The translations under genes and the position numbers were made by a program. Source: Eubacterium sp. UBA3782 (GTDB taxonomy: Bacteria > Bacillota > Clostridia > Lachnospirales > Lachnospiraceae). From it: DNA of 45,443 nt. Below the pieces are notes generated by a model. That model made no database searches. It was not told the origin of the DNA and worked only from the letters and a program-made list of their open reading frames with translations. The stretch spans positions 18,633 through 64,075 of the forward strand of contig DFFG01000060.1 of assembly GCA_002368795.1 (NCBI GenBank). Direction: 5' to 3'. Positions 1 through 8,525 of this stretch are shown piece by piece; within the stretch, counting starts at the first letter, position 1, and the number at the start of each line of letters is the position of its first letter.

Positions 1-1425
1 CTGAACTTCTCCGGTGAATACCAGAGTAAGGCGCACAAATATACGGAGGTTATCTTTGGCGCCGGCCAGACCTTCCGTGCCGGCACCATCGGCACCCTGG
101 CAGACAAGACGGCCTTTGGTTATGTGAAGAATTATTACGAGGAAAAGGGGATCCACAAGCGAAACTGTGAGATCGACCGGATCGTCAGCGGCTGTGTCGG
201 CATCCGAAGGACCACCGGCCAGCACCCGGGCGGCATCATTGTTCTGCCCTTTGGCGAGGATATCAATGCCTTCACGCCGGTGCAGCATCCGGCCGATGAT
301 CCGGAATCGGATATCATCAGCACCCATTTTGATTATCACTCCATCGATGCCAACCTGCTGAAGCTGGATATCCTGGGACATGATGATCCGACCATGATCC
401 GTATGCTGGAGGACCTGACTGGGATCCCGGCGACGACGATCCCCATGGATGAGCCGGGCGTCATGAGCCTGTTCAAGAGCCCGGAAGCCCTTGGCATCAA
501 GCCGGAGGATATCCGGGGAACACCGCTTGGGTGCCTTGGCGTGCCCGAATTTGGTACGGATTTCGCGATGCAGATGCTGCTGGACACAAAACCTCAAAGG
601 TTCTCGGATCTGTCCCGTATTGCGGGTCTGGCCCATGGCACGGATGTATGGCTGGGCAACGCCCAGACGCTGATCCAGGAGGGCAAGGCGACCATCTCCA
701 CTGCCATCTGCACCAGAGACGATATCATGGTCTACCTGATCAGCATGGGCCTGGAGAGCGAGCTTTCCTTTACCATCATGGAGTCCGTTCGTAAGGGCAA
801 GGGCCTAAAGCCCGAATGGGAGCAGGAGATGATCGCGCACAACGTGCCCGACTGGTACATCTGGTCCTGCAAAAAGATCAAATACATGTTCCCGAAGGCC
901 CATGCCGTGGCCTACGTCATGATGGCCTACCGGATCGCCTGGTACAAGATCTACCAGCCGCTGGCCTACTATGCAGCATTCTTCTCCATTCGTGCTTCTG
1001 CCTTTTCCTACGAGAAAATGTGCATGGGCAAGGAGCATCTGGAGCATCTGATGGATGACTATGACCGGAGAAAGGATGAGCTGACCAAGCAGGAGCAGGA
1101 TCAGGTCAAGGACATGCGCCTGGTCCAGGAGATGTACGCCCGGGGCTTTACCTTTGCCCCGATCGACCTCTATACCGCGCAGGCCCACCGCTTCCAGATC
1201 GTGGACGGAAAGCTGATGCCATCGCTGGATTCCATCGAGGGACTGGGAGAAAAAGCGGCAGACAGTGTCGTCCTTGCCGCCAGAGACGGAAAGTTCCTGT
1301 CAAAGGACGATTTCCGGCAGCGGGCAAAGGTTGGAAAGACCATCTCCGATACGCTGGATCGGCTGGGCATCCTGGGAGACCTGCCGGAAACCAACCAGAT
1401 CTCGCTGTTCGATTTTGCAATGTAG
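1..1425 (+). CDS. polC: DNA polymerase III PolC, C-terminal part (5' end outside window)
   Basis: This is the C-terminal 474 codons of the Gram-positive replicative DNA polymerase PolC; the frame is open from base 1, so the start and the exonuclease and most catalytic regions lie upstream of the window. Visible PolC landmarks are RRTTGQHPGG near the fingers region, the FDYHSIDANLLKLDILGHDD stretch, the KGKGLKPEWE helix, and FPKAHAVAYVMMAYRIAWYK. The C-terminus ends in the short hydrophobic tail ISLFDFAM, resembling a beta-clamp-binding motif (QxxLF-like). PolC copies the chromosome together with the beta clamp. The next gene has its own candidate promoter, so polC is probably the last gene of its transcript. 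Confidence 0.96.
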   Translation: MNFSGEYQSKAHKYTEVIFGAGQTFRAGTIGTLADKTAFGYVKNYYEEKGIHKRNCEIDRIVSGCVGIRRTTGQHPGGIIVLPFGEDINAFTPVQHPADDPESDIISTHFDYHSIDANLLKLDILGHDDPTMIRMLEDLTGIPATTIPMDEPGVMSLFKSPEALGIKPEDIRGTPLGCLGVPEFGTDFAMQMLLDTKPQRFSDLSRIAGLAHGTDVWLGNAQTLIQEGKATISTAICTRDDIMVYLISMGLESELSFTIMESVRKGKGLKPEWEQEMIAHNVPDWYIWSCKKIKYMFPKAHAVAYVMMAYRIAWYKIYQPLAYYAAFFSIRASAFSYEKMCMGKEHLEHLMDDYDRRKDELTKQEQDQVKDMRLVQEMYARGFTFAPIDLYTAQAHRFQIVDGKLMPSLDSIEGLGEKAADSVVLAARDGKFLSKDDFRQRAKVGKTISDTLDRLGILGDLPETNQISLFDFAM

Positions 1426-1441
1426 GCGGGTGAATGGCCGC

Positions 1442-1470
1442 TTTACCCGGGAGCGGATCAGGAGTAGAAT
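1442..1470 (+). promoter_or_regulatory. Candidate sigma-A promoter for fbp
   Basis: TTTACC at 1442-1447 and TAGAAT at 1465-1470 are separated by exactly 17 bases. Transcription would begin near 1477, giving a leader of about 90 bases before the fbp start. Seen by eye only. Confidence 0.5.
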
Positions 1471-1516
1471 ACAGATATAGACAGATAATATAAGCAGTTT
1501 CCGGAAAATGGGGACC

Positions 1517-1539
1517 TTTGGGGGAGCAGATCCCCCAAA
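1517..1539 (+). repeat. 9-bp perfect inverted repeat in the fbp leader
   Basis: TTTGGGGGA at 1517-1525 and TCCCCCAAA at 1531-1539 form a perfect 9-bp stem with a five-base loop. There is no T run after it, so it is unlikely to be an intrinsic terminator. It lies between the candidate fbp promoter and its ribosome binding site and could affect fbp translation or mRNA stability. Confidence 0.55.
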
Positions 1540-1568
1540 ATGCACCTGATAAAAAACGGAGGAGCGCT

Positions 1569-3554
1569 ATGAGCGAGGAACTGGATAAACGATACCTGGA
1601 AAGACTGTCCGAACTTTTTCCGACCATCGCCGCCGCATCGACGGAGATCATCAACCTGCAGTCGATCCTGAATCTGCCCAAGGGCACAGAACACTTTATC
1701 ACAGATATTCATGGGGAATACGAATCCTTTATCCATGTGCTGAAGAACGGCTCGGGATCGGTCAAAAAGAAGATCGATGAGGTCTTCGGACGGACGCTGA
1801 GCAACGGAGACAAGGATGCCCTTGCCACGCTGATCTACTATCCAAGGGAGAAGATGGCCCTGATCAAGAAGACCGAGGAGGATATGGATGACTGGTACAA
1901 GATCACTCTGTACCGGCTGATCGAGGTCTGCAAGCAGTCCGCGTCCAAGTATACCCGGTCAAAGATGCGCAAGGCACTCCCGTCGGATTTTGCCTTTGTC
2001 ATCGAAGAGCTGATCACCGAAAAGCCGGAGGTCCTGGATAAAGAGGCCTACTATAACTCCATCATCGATACCATTATCGAGATCCAAAAGGCCGAGGATT
2101 TCATCATCGCCATGAGCCATCTGATCCAGCGGATGGTCGTGGACCGCCTGCATATCCTGGGCGACATCTATGACCGCGGACCGGGTCCGGACCGAATCAT
2201 GGACAGGCTGATGACCTATCATTCTCTGGATATCATGTGGGGCAACCATGACATTGTGTGGATGGGCGCCGCGGCAGGCTCCCTGCAGTGCATCGCCACC
2301 GTTCTGCGCATCAGCGCCAGGTATGGCAACCTGGACATCCTGGAGGACGGCTACGGCATCAACATGCTGCCCCTGGCGACACTGGCCATGAAATATTATG
2401 GAACTGAGAGCAGTGAATGCTTCCGGATCAAGGGCGATCACGGTTACGGCGAGCATGGGCTGGATAAGGCCGAGGATGACCTGAACATGAAGATGCACAA
2501 GGCCATCTCCATCATCCAGTTCAAGCTGGAGGGCCAGCTGATCCGCAAGCGTCCCGAATTCCAGATGGAGAACCGCCTGCTGCTGGACAAGATCGATTAT
2601 GAGAAAGGGACGATCCTCCTGGATGGGAAGGAATATCCCCTGAAGGATTCCTTCTTCCCGACCATCGATCCCTTGGATCCCTATGCGCTGACCGAGGATG
2701 AGCAGGCTGTCATGGAGCGGCTGCAGAGCGCATTTATGAACTGTGAAAAGCTCCACACCCATATGATGTTCCTGCTGACCAAGGGAAACCTTTTCCGCGT
2801 GTATAACAACAACCTGCTCTACCATGGCTGCCTGCCGCTGGACGAGAACGGTGAGTTCATGGATGTGGATGTCTATGGAGAGAAGTTTTCCGGCAAGGCC
2901 CTCTATGAGGAGCTGGAGAAATATGTCCGTAAGGCCTTCTTTGCTGTGAGCGAGACCGAGCGGGAGAAGGGCCGGGATATCATGTGGTGGATCTGGAGCA
3001 GCCCGAAATCCCCGCTGTTCGGCAAGGACAAGATGGCGACCTTCGAGCGGTACTTCCTCGAGGATCCGGAGACACATGTGGAGAACAAAAACCCGTACTA
3101 TCATCTGCTTGACGATGAAAAGGTCATGAACCACGTCCTGGCCGAGTTCGGTCTGGGCGAGGACGCCCATATCGTCAACGGCCATGTACCGGTCATGCAG
3201 AGCTCCGGTGAAAATCCGGCCAAGTGCGGCGGAAAGGTCCTGATCATCGACGGCGGCTTTTCCAGGGCTTACCAGGCAAAGACCGGCATTGCCGGATACA
3301 CGCTGATCTACAACTCTTATGGCATGCAGCTGGTCGCTCACAAGCCCTTCACCTCCACGGAGGATGCGATCCGCAAGGAGACCGACATCCATTCCGATAA
3401 GATCATGATCATGAATGCGCCGTATCGTTTGCACGTTCGCGATACGGATGACGGAAGACGGCTGATGGAACGGATCGGCGAGCTCAAGCAGCTGCTGGAG
3501 GCATACCGAAGCGGCCAGATCATCGAGAAGCTGGTAAACAGAACGCCGATCTGA
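1569..3554 (+). CDS. fbp: Fructose-1,6-bisphosphatase class III
   Basis: Hydrolyses fructose 1,6-bisphosphate to fructose 6-phosphate in gluconeogenesis, in the cytoplasm. The 661-residue length fits the Firmicutes class III enzyme, which is unrelated to classes I and II and uses a metallophosphatase fold. Metal-binding signatures are visible: DIHGEYESF (from D46), GDIYDRGPGPD (around D199) and WGNHDIVW (N226, H227). I chose the ATG at 1569 because GGAGGAG at 1558-1564 sits at ideal spacing; an upstream in-frame TTG at 1518 lies inside a hairpin and lacks such a site. The gene appears to be a single-gene transcript, ending at the bidirectional terminator at 3595-3665. Confidence 0.95.
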   Translation: MSEELDKRYLERLSELFPTIAAASTEIINLQSILNLPKGTEHFITDIHGEYESFIHVLKNGSGSVKKKIDEVFGRTLSNGDKDALATLIYYPREKMALIKKTEEDMDDWYKITLYRLIEVCKQSASKYTRSKMRKALPSDFAFVIEELITEKPEVLDKEAYYNSIIDTIIEIQKAEDFIIAMSHLIQRMVVDRLHILGDIYDRGPGPDRIMDRLMTYHSLDIMWGNHDIVWMGAAAGSLQCIATVLRISARYGNLDILEDGYGINMLPLATLAMKYYGTESSECFRIKGDHGYGEHGLDKAEDDLNMKMHKAISIIQFKLEGQLIRKRPEFQMENRLLLDKIDYEKGTILLDGKEYPLKDSFFPTIDPLDPYALTEDEQAVMERLQSAFMNCEKLHTHMMFLLTKGNLFRVYNNNLLYHGCLPLDENGEFMDVDVYGEKFSGKALYEELEKYVRKAFFAVSETEREKGRDIMWWIWSSPKSPLFGKDKMATFERYFLEDPETHVENKNPYYHLLDDEKVMNHVLAEFGLGEDAHIVNGHVPVMQSSGENPAKCGGKVLIIDGGFSRAYQAKTGIAGYTLIYNSYGMQLVAHKPFTSTEDAIRKETDIHSDKIMIMNAPYRLHVRDTDDGRRLMERIGELKQLLEAYRSGQIIEKLVNRTPI

Positions 3555-3594
3555 TCCTGACACGGAAACGACAGAGCATTTAAAAATTGAGATA

Positions 3595-3665
3595 AAAATA
3601 CCCCCGGACACGGGAGCATGCCGCAGGATATCTGCGGTGGGCGCCTCCGTAACCGGGGGTGTTTT
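3595..3665. terminator. Bidirectional terminator between fbp and the CobD-like gene
   Basis: AAAATACCCCCGG (3595-3607) pairs with CCGGGGGTGTTTT (3653-3665), 13 bp with one G-T pair. An inner hairpin CCGCAG/CTGCGG lies at 3621-3637 with loop GATAT. Runs of T end the stem on both strands, as expected between convergent genes. Confidence 0.8.
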
Positions 3666-3674
3666 CATAAATGA

Positions 3675-4793
3675 TTACTCTGCACTTTCAAGCCGGCTTT
3701 CCAGCAGGGCAAGCAGGCGGTTGTTGTCCTCCGGGGACATGAAGCAGAAGCGGATGTACTTGCTGGAGAGGAAGGGGAAGGTCGAGCAGTTCCGGATCAT
3801 CATGCCGCTGCGGATACACAGGTCGAACAGCTCGTCGGCATCGGTCTTTTCGGTGAGGATGCGCACAAGGATGAAGTTGGCCTTGGGCTCATAGACCTTA
3901 ACGTTTTTCCAGGTTTTCAGGATATTGTATACCCTGGCCCGCTCGCTTTTTATCAGCTCTCGCGTCTCCTGGATATAGGCGGTGTCACGGAACATCAGAC
4001 GACCGGCGATCTCAGCCAGGGAGCTGATCGTCCACGGATTTTGCAGGGTATGGATCTGGCGGATCAGGTCTGCATTTCCGGTAATGGCATAGCCAAGCCG
4101 CAGACCGGGTGCCGCAAAGAACTTAGAGGTGCCCCGGAGCACGGCCAGGTTGGTGTAGTCGTTGGTCAGGGGCACGGAGGAGATCTTTTCCTCCGGGTCC
4201 GTGAATTCCACGTAGGTCTCGTCGACCATCACAAAGATCCCGTGCTCCAGGCAGGCGTCCAGGATCGTCCGCATCTCGCGGCGGCTGATGGCGGTCGAGG
4301 TCGGGTTGTTGGGGTTGCAGAGCACCAGAAGGTCCAGGTTGTCGTTCAGATGGGCGCAGAAGTCTGCAATGTCCATCTGGAAATCCTTTTCCTCTTTCAG
4401 ACGGTAGTAGATCGTGCTTCCGCCCTTCAGGGAGACCTCCCTTTCATATTCGGAATAGGAGGGGCCGAGGATGAGGGCCTTCTTCGGGCTGCAGGTCTGG
4501 ATGATCAGAGAGATCAGCTCGGTGGATCCGTTGCCGACGATCACGTTGTCGGGACGGGTGCCGGCATAGTCCGCGATCACCTGGCGAAGCTGGCGGTAGT
4601 CCCGGTCGGGGTAGGTCTGGATCGCGTCGATGTGCTCGCTGATGGATGCCTTCAGATTTCCGGAGACGCCAAGCGGATTGATGTTTGCCGAAAAGCTGGT
4701 GATATCCTCCTTCCGGATATGATAGATCTCTTCGATCAGCTCCAGATCACTTCCATGAAAGTGATCCTTGTGCCGCAGTGCGCCCTTTGCCAT
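3675..4793 (-). CDS. PLP-dependent enzyme, CobD/HisC-like (threonine-phosphate decarboxylase or histidinol-phosphate aminotransferase type)
   Basis: A fold-type I PLP enzyme of 372 residues. The N-terminal HGSDLELIEE followed by FSANINPLG resembles CobD, the L-threonine-O-3-phosphate decarboxylase that supplies the aminopropanol arm of cobalamin, more than ordinary HisC. GNGSTELI, CNPNNPTS, VDETYVEF and the PLP-lysine motif RGTSKFFAAPGLRLGY are all present, so it should be active. No cobalamin or histidine genes lie nearby, so the substrate is uncertain. The start at 4793 is chosen because AAAGGAGG lies 8 bases upstream of this ATG; a longer in-frame start at 4829 would place that ribosome binding site inside the coding region. 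It diverges from the operon starting at 4972. Confidence 0.85.
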   Translation of the reverse strand: MAKGALRHKDHFHGSDLELIEEIYHIRKEDITSFSANINPLGVSGNLKASISEHIDAIQTYPDRDYRQLRQVIADYAGTRPDNVIVGNGSTELISLIIQTCSPKKALILGPSYSEYEREVSLKGGSTIYYRLKEEKDFQMDIADFCAHLNDNLDLLVLCNPNNPTSTAISRREMRTILDACLEHGIFVMVDETYVEFTDPEEKISSVPLTNDYTNLAVLRGTSKFFAAPGLRLGYAITGNADLIRQIHTLQNPWTISSLAEIAGRLMFRDTAYIQETRELIKSERARVYNILKTWKNVKVYEPKANFILVRILTEKTDADELFDLCIRSGMMIRNCSTFPFLSSKYIRFCFMSPEDNNRLLALLESRLESAE

Positions 4794-4845
4794 TGTCAGT
4801 GCCTCCTTTATATACCGGAAGGAAATCATTCCCTTGAGTTCCGGA

Positions 4846-4874
4846 TTGAAACTGTATACAAGATGTTGTATACT
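4846..4874 (+). promoter_or_regulatory. Near-consensus sigma-A promoter for the DUF5717/DUF5716/TPR operon
   Basis: TTGAAA at 4846-4851 and TATACT at 4869-4874 are separated by exactly 17 bases. Predicted transcription start is near 4881. The spacer and -10 are covered by an inverted repeat (separate entry). Confidence 0.7.
4854..4873. promoter_or_regulatory. Candidate operator: 8-bp perfect inverted repeat over the -10 box
   Basis: GTATACAA (4854-4861), four-base spacer GATG, then TTGTATAC (4866-4873). It occupies the promoter spacer and nearly all of the -10 box, the classic position for a repressor. GTATAC-centred palindromes resemble sites of GntR-family regulators, but no regulator gene is in the window. 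Confidence 0.55.
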
Positions 4875-4971
4875 TTTATCTGTATAAGGGTAATTCTGCC
4901 CTTCTCAGATGTCAGGATCTGAGCCTAAGTGTAATTCCTGCATCAGATTTCGTCAAGTGAAGGTGGACGCA

Positions 4972-7900
4972 TTGAGCAAACAAGAAGAAGCATCAACTGC
5001 CGGATTTGTATTTGAATTGCCGGCCCTGGAGGCTGAACCGGCGGAATTCCGGTTTACGATTCCAGAGGGCGACAGGCAAAAGGCCATGCTGCGCCTGCGC
5101 GCGGCCGATGGCAGCCGGATCCAGGGCCGGGTGACTGCGGACAGTCACCGGATCGTACTGGCCGGGCAGGCTTTTTCCGGTTACAACAATGAGATCCTCT
5201 TTGGTGTGGATACCAAGGGACTTCGTGCCGGTGATACGGTCGAGGGTGTGCTTCTTGTCAGCTGTGGTCTTGCAGAGCGGGAGATTCCTGTGCATGCCGA
5301 GATAACAGGGGCAGGGGAGAGCGATTATCACCCGGATGTACGGACACTGGACGATTTTTCCAGACTCTGCCAGAAAAGCCTGCGCGAAGGCTTTCTTACC
5401 TTTACCGGACCGGATTTCCCGGGCATCCTGAACGGCAACAACCGCCAGTATATGGCCCTGTACCGGGGCATGTCCACAAATCCGGTTACCTATCAGCACC
5501 TGGAGGAGTTCCTGGTGACCACCGGCAAAAAGGAGCCCCTGGAGTTTTCCCTGGACCGGCAGGAAAAGGCGGTGTATCACCTGGATGTTCCCCAGAAGGA
5601 TACCCTGTATATCTACAAGAATACCTGGGGCTATGTCCGGCTGGAGATCGAGACGGAGGGCGCCTTCCTCACAACAGAAAAAACGGTACTGACCGGAGAA
5701 GATTTCATCGGAAAGGTCTGCGGCCTGGAATATATCGTTGATCCGGAACACCTCTCCGAGGGCAGAAGCTGCGGCAAGATCCGCATCCGCAGCGTGCATC
5801 AGGTGCTGGAGTATACCGTAGAGGCCTCCCGCGGCGGGCGGTCTCCGATCCGTCCGGCAGCTGTCAGGAGCCGGCGCATCGCCTGGCTGATGCGGGATTT
5901 CCTGGATCTTCAGCTTCACCGGATCGATTACCGTTCATGGCAGGAATCTGCCTCGATGACCGTGCAGGATATGCTTGAAGAGGATCCGCAGGATAGCCTC
6001 GCGCTGCTGTACAAAGCCTATCTGGAGTATTCCAGGGAGGAAAATGGGGCGGCCATAGAGACCCTGTGGCCCATCAAGGACGGACAGATTGAACTGACCT
6101 CTCTTGAGGAGAGAGGCTTTTACCTTACCGTGGCCAAGGCGGTCGGCCTGCTCCCGGAGGAGCGCATGGATATCCGCCATACCCTGCGGAAATATTACCG
6201 TCAGCAAAAGAGCAGCTGCCTGCTGCTGCGTCTCCTTCACCAGGAGCAGGAGCCCCTGCGTCCGGCCGAGGCCATGCAGGAATATGAGCGCTGCTTTGAG
6301 AGCGGCTGTACCAGTCCGTTCCTCTATCTCGAAGCCTGGAATCTTCTGAAAAGCGAGGAGGCGCTGCTTCGCCGGCTGTCTCCGTTTATGATCCAGGTCC
6401 TCGCTTTTGCCCAGAAACGTGGGCTGATCACCCAGGGCCTGCTGCAGCGGGCGGCGTTCCTGAGCGGAAACCAGAAATTCTACAGTGCGCCGATCTACCG
6501 GCTCCTGGCCAGAGGGTACGAGACATTTCCCAATGACGATATCCTGGAGGCGGTCTGCAAGCTGATCATCAAAGGCAGCCCGGCCAGGCCCGAATATTTT
6601 GTCTGGTACCAGAGAGCCGTGGACCGGGAGCTTCGGATCACCAGACTGTATGAGTATTATATGGAGACCTACAGCGCGCCTGCCGAAGAGCGGCTGCCGC
6701 TGGCGGTCCTGATGTATTTCGCGACCAACAATACGCTGGGCGAAAAAAAGAAAGCCCTGCTTTATGCAAGCATCGTCCTCCACAAGGAGGAGGATGAGAC
6801 CAGCTACCTGAACTATACCCGCAACATGCGCGCCTTTGCCCTGGAAGCCCTGAAGGCCGGGCGGATCGATGAGAATTATGCGGTCCTGTACCAGGAATAC
6901 TTTGGACGGCCCGACAGCCTGGAGACGGCAGAGTACCTGACAAAGGTGATGTTTGCGGTAAAGGTCACCACCTCGGATCCGACGATCCGCAGAGTTGCGG
7001 CAAGCCATGCGGCCCTGAAGCAGGAGCCTCTGGCCGTCTTTGTGGACGGCACGGCTTACCCTTGCGTCTATTCCGAGGATGCCTGCATTATACTTGAGGA
7101 TGAAAAACGCCGGCGCTATGCCAGCACCATTCCCTTCCAGGTAAAACCGCTGATGAAGGTCAGGGAGATCGCGTCGGCCTGTGAGCGCCTGGGTGTGGAT
7201 GATGCGGGACTGTCGCTTTACCTCTGCCATGAAAAGGCCTTCCGGATGGAGATCACCAGCCGGAGCGCGGCACTTTTTTACAGGGCAGTCAGAAACGATG
7301 CATTTACCGATGCCTACCGTGCCACCCTGCGAAGGAAGCTCGTTGATTATGTGCGCAGTCATGCCGGAGAGATCCGGCTTCCGGAGGAGATCGAACCGCA
7401 GGAGCTGGAAGCCTTTGCCGAGGCTGACAAGGCAGGGACGGTGGCGATCCTCGTCACGAACGGACGTTACCGGGAAGCCTTCTTTGTCCTCTCGGAATAT
7501 GGATATGAGGCGGTACCGCCGGAGCAGCTGGCGGGAATTGCCGGTCAGCTGCTCCGCACAAGAGCCGATGTGGATCAGGAAGAACTGCTCTGCCTTGCAG
7601 CCTGCGCGTTTCATGAGAACCAGTTTGATGAGGATACGCTGGGCTTTTTGAAGGATAATTACCAGGGCTCTGTGCGGAACCTGTGCAGGCTGTGGAAAAA
7701 ACTTCAGGGCACTTCGATGGAGACCGTCAGCCTGGAGGAGCGGATCCTCCGGCAGTGCATCGAGACCCACCAGTTCCCGGATCGGGAGACCGACATCCTG
7801 AAGAGCTGTATCCGGCAGGGCGGCAGCGAGAAGATCATTCAGGACTTCCTCGTTTATCTGTCCGAATATTATTTCCTGGGCGGCAGACAGACCTCCGGCG

Positions 7901-8511
7901 CCATTTTCCGGATCATGGGTCAGGAGATATCGGAGGGCAGGCTGGACCAGACCGTGTGCGCGCTTGCGCTGTTGAAATATTACTCCGAGGCAGGAACCGT
8001 CAGCGAAGAGCAGGAGGAGCTTGGCAAGAAGCTGATCCGGCAGATGGATGAGATGGGGCTGCGGTTCGAGTTTTACTCGGCGCTTCCGGACCGGATCGCA
8101 AGGACCATCCAGATCGAGGACAAGGTCTTTATTCAGGAACAACTCCGGCCGGACAGCAGGGTGATGCTGCACTATCAGCTCTCCGAGCTTGGCGGAGATG
8201 TGGGAGAATGGCAGAGCGAACCGATGGAGAATGTCTACCGGGGGATATTTGTGCGGGAGTTCCTCCTCTTTTACGGAGAAGTTCTCACGTATTATCTGAC
8301 CGTGACCGACAAGGAAGGCACAAGAAATACCGATACCTACCAGATCTCGCTGGTGGATATGGATACATCCGGGAATACACGATACAAGCTGCTGAACCGG
8401 ATGCTGGAAGCAAGAGACCAGGAGGACGATGAACTCCTGGAGGAGACGATGGACCGGTACCTGATGCAGGATGCATTTTCAACACGGCTGCTGCATCTGA
8501 TCACAGAGTGA
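4972..8511 (+). CDS. Very large DUF5717-like protein, function unknown
   Basis: A protein of about 1,180 residues that I recognise, by general resemblance only, as the DUF5717 family of Lachnospiraceae. It has no signal peptide or membrane segment and no recognisable catalytic motif. The first roughly 300 residues look beta-rich (FELPALEAEPAEFRFTIPEG and following strands); the middle and C-terminus look like helical-repeat scaffold. The start is uncertain. A TTG at 4972 has AAGGTGG five bases upstream and gives a natural-looking N-terminus, whereas the ATG at 4909 adds 21 atypical residues and has only a weak, distant site. It is the first gene of a three-gene operon with a DUF5716-like and a TPR-like protein, 14 bases before the next start, so the three probably act together. 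Confidence 0.75.
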   Translation: MSKQEEASTAGFVFELPALEAEPAEFRFTIPEGDRQKAMLRLRAADGSRIQGRVTADSHRIVLAGQAFSGYNNEILFGVDTKGLRAGDTVEGVLLVSCGLAEREIPVHAEITGAGESDYHPDVRTLDDFSRLCQKSLREGFLTFTGPDFPGILNGNNRQYMALYRGMSTNPVTYQHLEEFLVTTGKKEPLEFSLDRQEKAVYHLDVPQKDTLYIYKNTWGYVRLEIETEGAFLTTEKTVLTGEDFIGKVCGLEYIVDPEHLSEGRSCGKIRIRSVHQVLEYTVEASRGGRSPIRPAAVRSRRIAWLMRDFLDLQLHRIDYRSWQESASMTVQDMLEEDPQDSLALLYKAYLEYSREENGAAIETLWPIKDGQIELTSLEERGFYLTVAKAVGLLPEERMDIRHTLRKYYRQQKSSCLLLRLLHQEQEPLRPAEAMQEYERCFESGCTSPFLYLEAWNLLKSEEALLRRLSPFMIQVLAFAQKRGLITQGLLQRAAFLSGNQKFYSAPIYRLLARGYETFPNDDILEAVCKLIIKGSPARPEYFVWYQRAVDRELRITRLYEYYMETYSAPAEERLPLAVLMYFATNNTLGEKKKALLYASIVLHKEEDETSYLNYTRNMRAFALEALKAGRIDENYAVLYQEYFGRPDSLETAEYLTKVMFAVKVTTSDPTIRRVAASHAALKQEPLAVFVDGTAYPCVYSEDACIILEDEKRRRYASTIPFQVKPLMKVREIASACERLGVDDAGLSLYLCHEKAFRMEITSRSAALFYRAVRNDAFTDAYRATLRRKLVDYVRSHAGEIRLPEEIEPQELEAFAEADKAGTVAILVTNGRYREAFFVLSEYGYEAVPPEQLAGIAGQLLRTRADVDQEELLCLAACAFHENQFDEDTLGFLKDNYQGSVRNLCRLWKKLQGTSMETVSLEERILRQCIETHQFPDRETDILKSCIRQGGSEKIIQDFLVYLSEYYFLGGRQTSGAIFRIMGQEISEGRLDQTVCALALLKYYSEAGTVSEEQEELGKKLIRQMDEMGLRFEFYSALPDRIARTIQIEDKVFIQEQLRPDSRVMLHYQLSELGGDVGEWQSEPMENVYRGIFVREFLLFYGEVLTYYLTVTDKEGTRNTDTYQISLVDMDTSGNTRYKLLNRMLEARDQEDDELLEETMDRYLMQDAFSTRLLHLITE

Positions 8512-8525
8512 AGGGAGAACAACAG

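Noticed and set aside
1517..1539. TTTGGGGGA/TCCCCCAAA hairpin as a polC terminator
   Set aside because: No T run follows on either strand and it lies after the candidate fbp promoter, so I list it only as a leader repeat.
1518..1568. TTG at 1518 as the fbp start
   Set aside because: It lies inside a hairpin and has no ribosome binding site; the ATG at 1569 has GGAGGAG at ideal spacing.
1959..3668. Long open frame on the minus strand opposite fbp
   Set aside because: Antisense to a conserved gene, with a Leu/His/Gln-rich shadow composition and no plausible ribosome binding site. The same applies to the long antisense frames at 5935-8172, 25874-27862 and 39147-40982.
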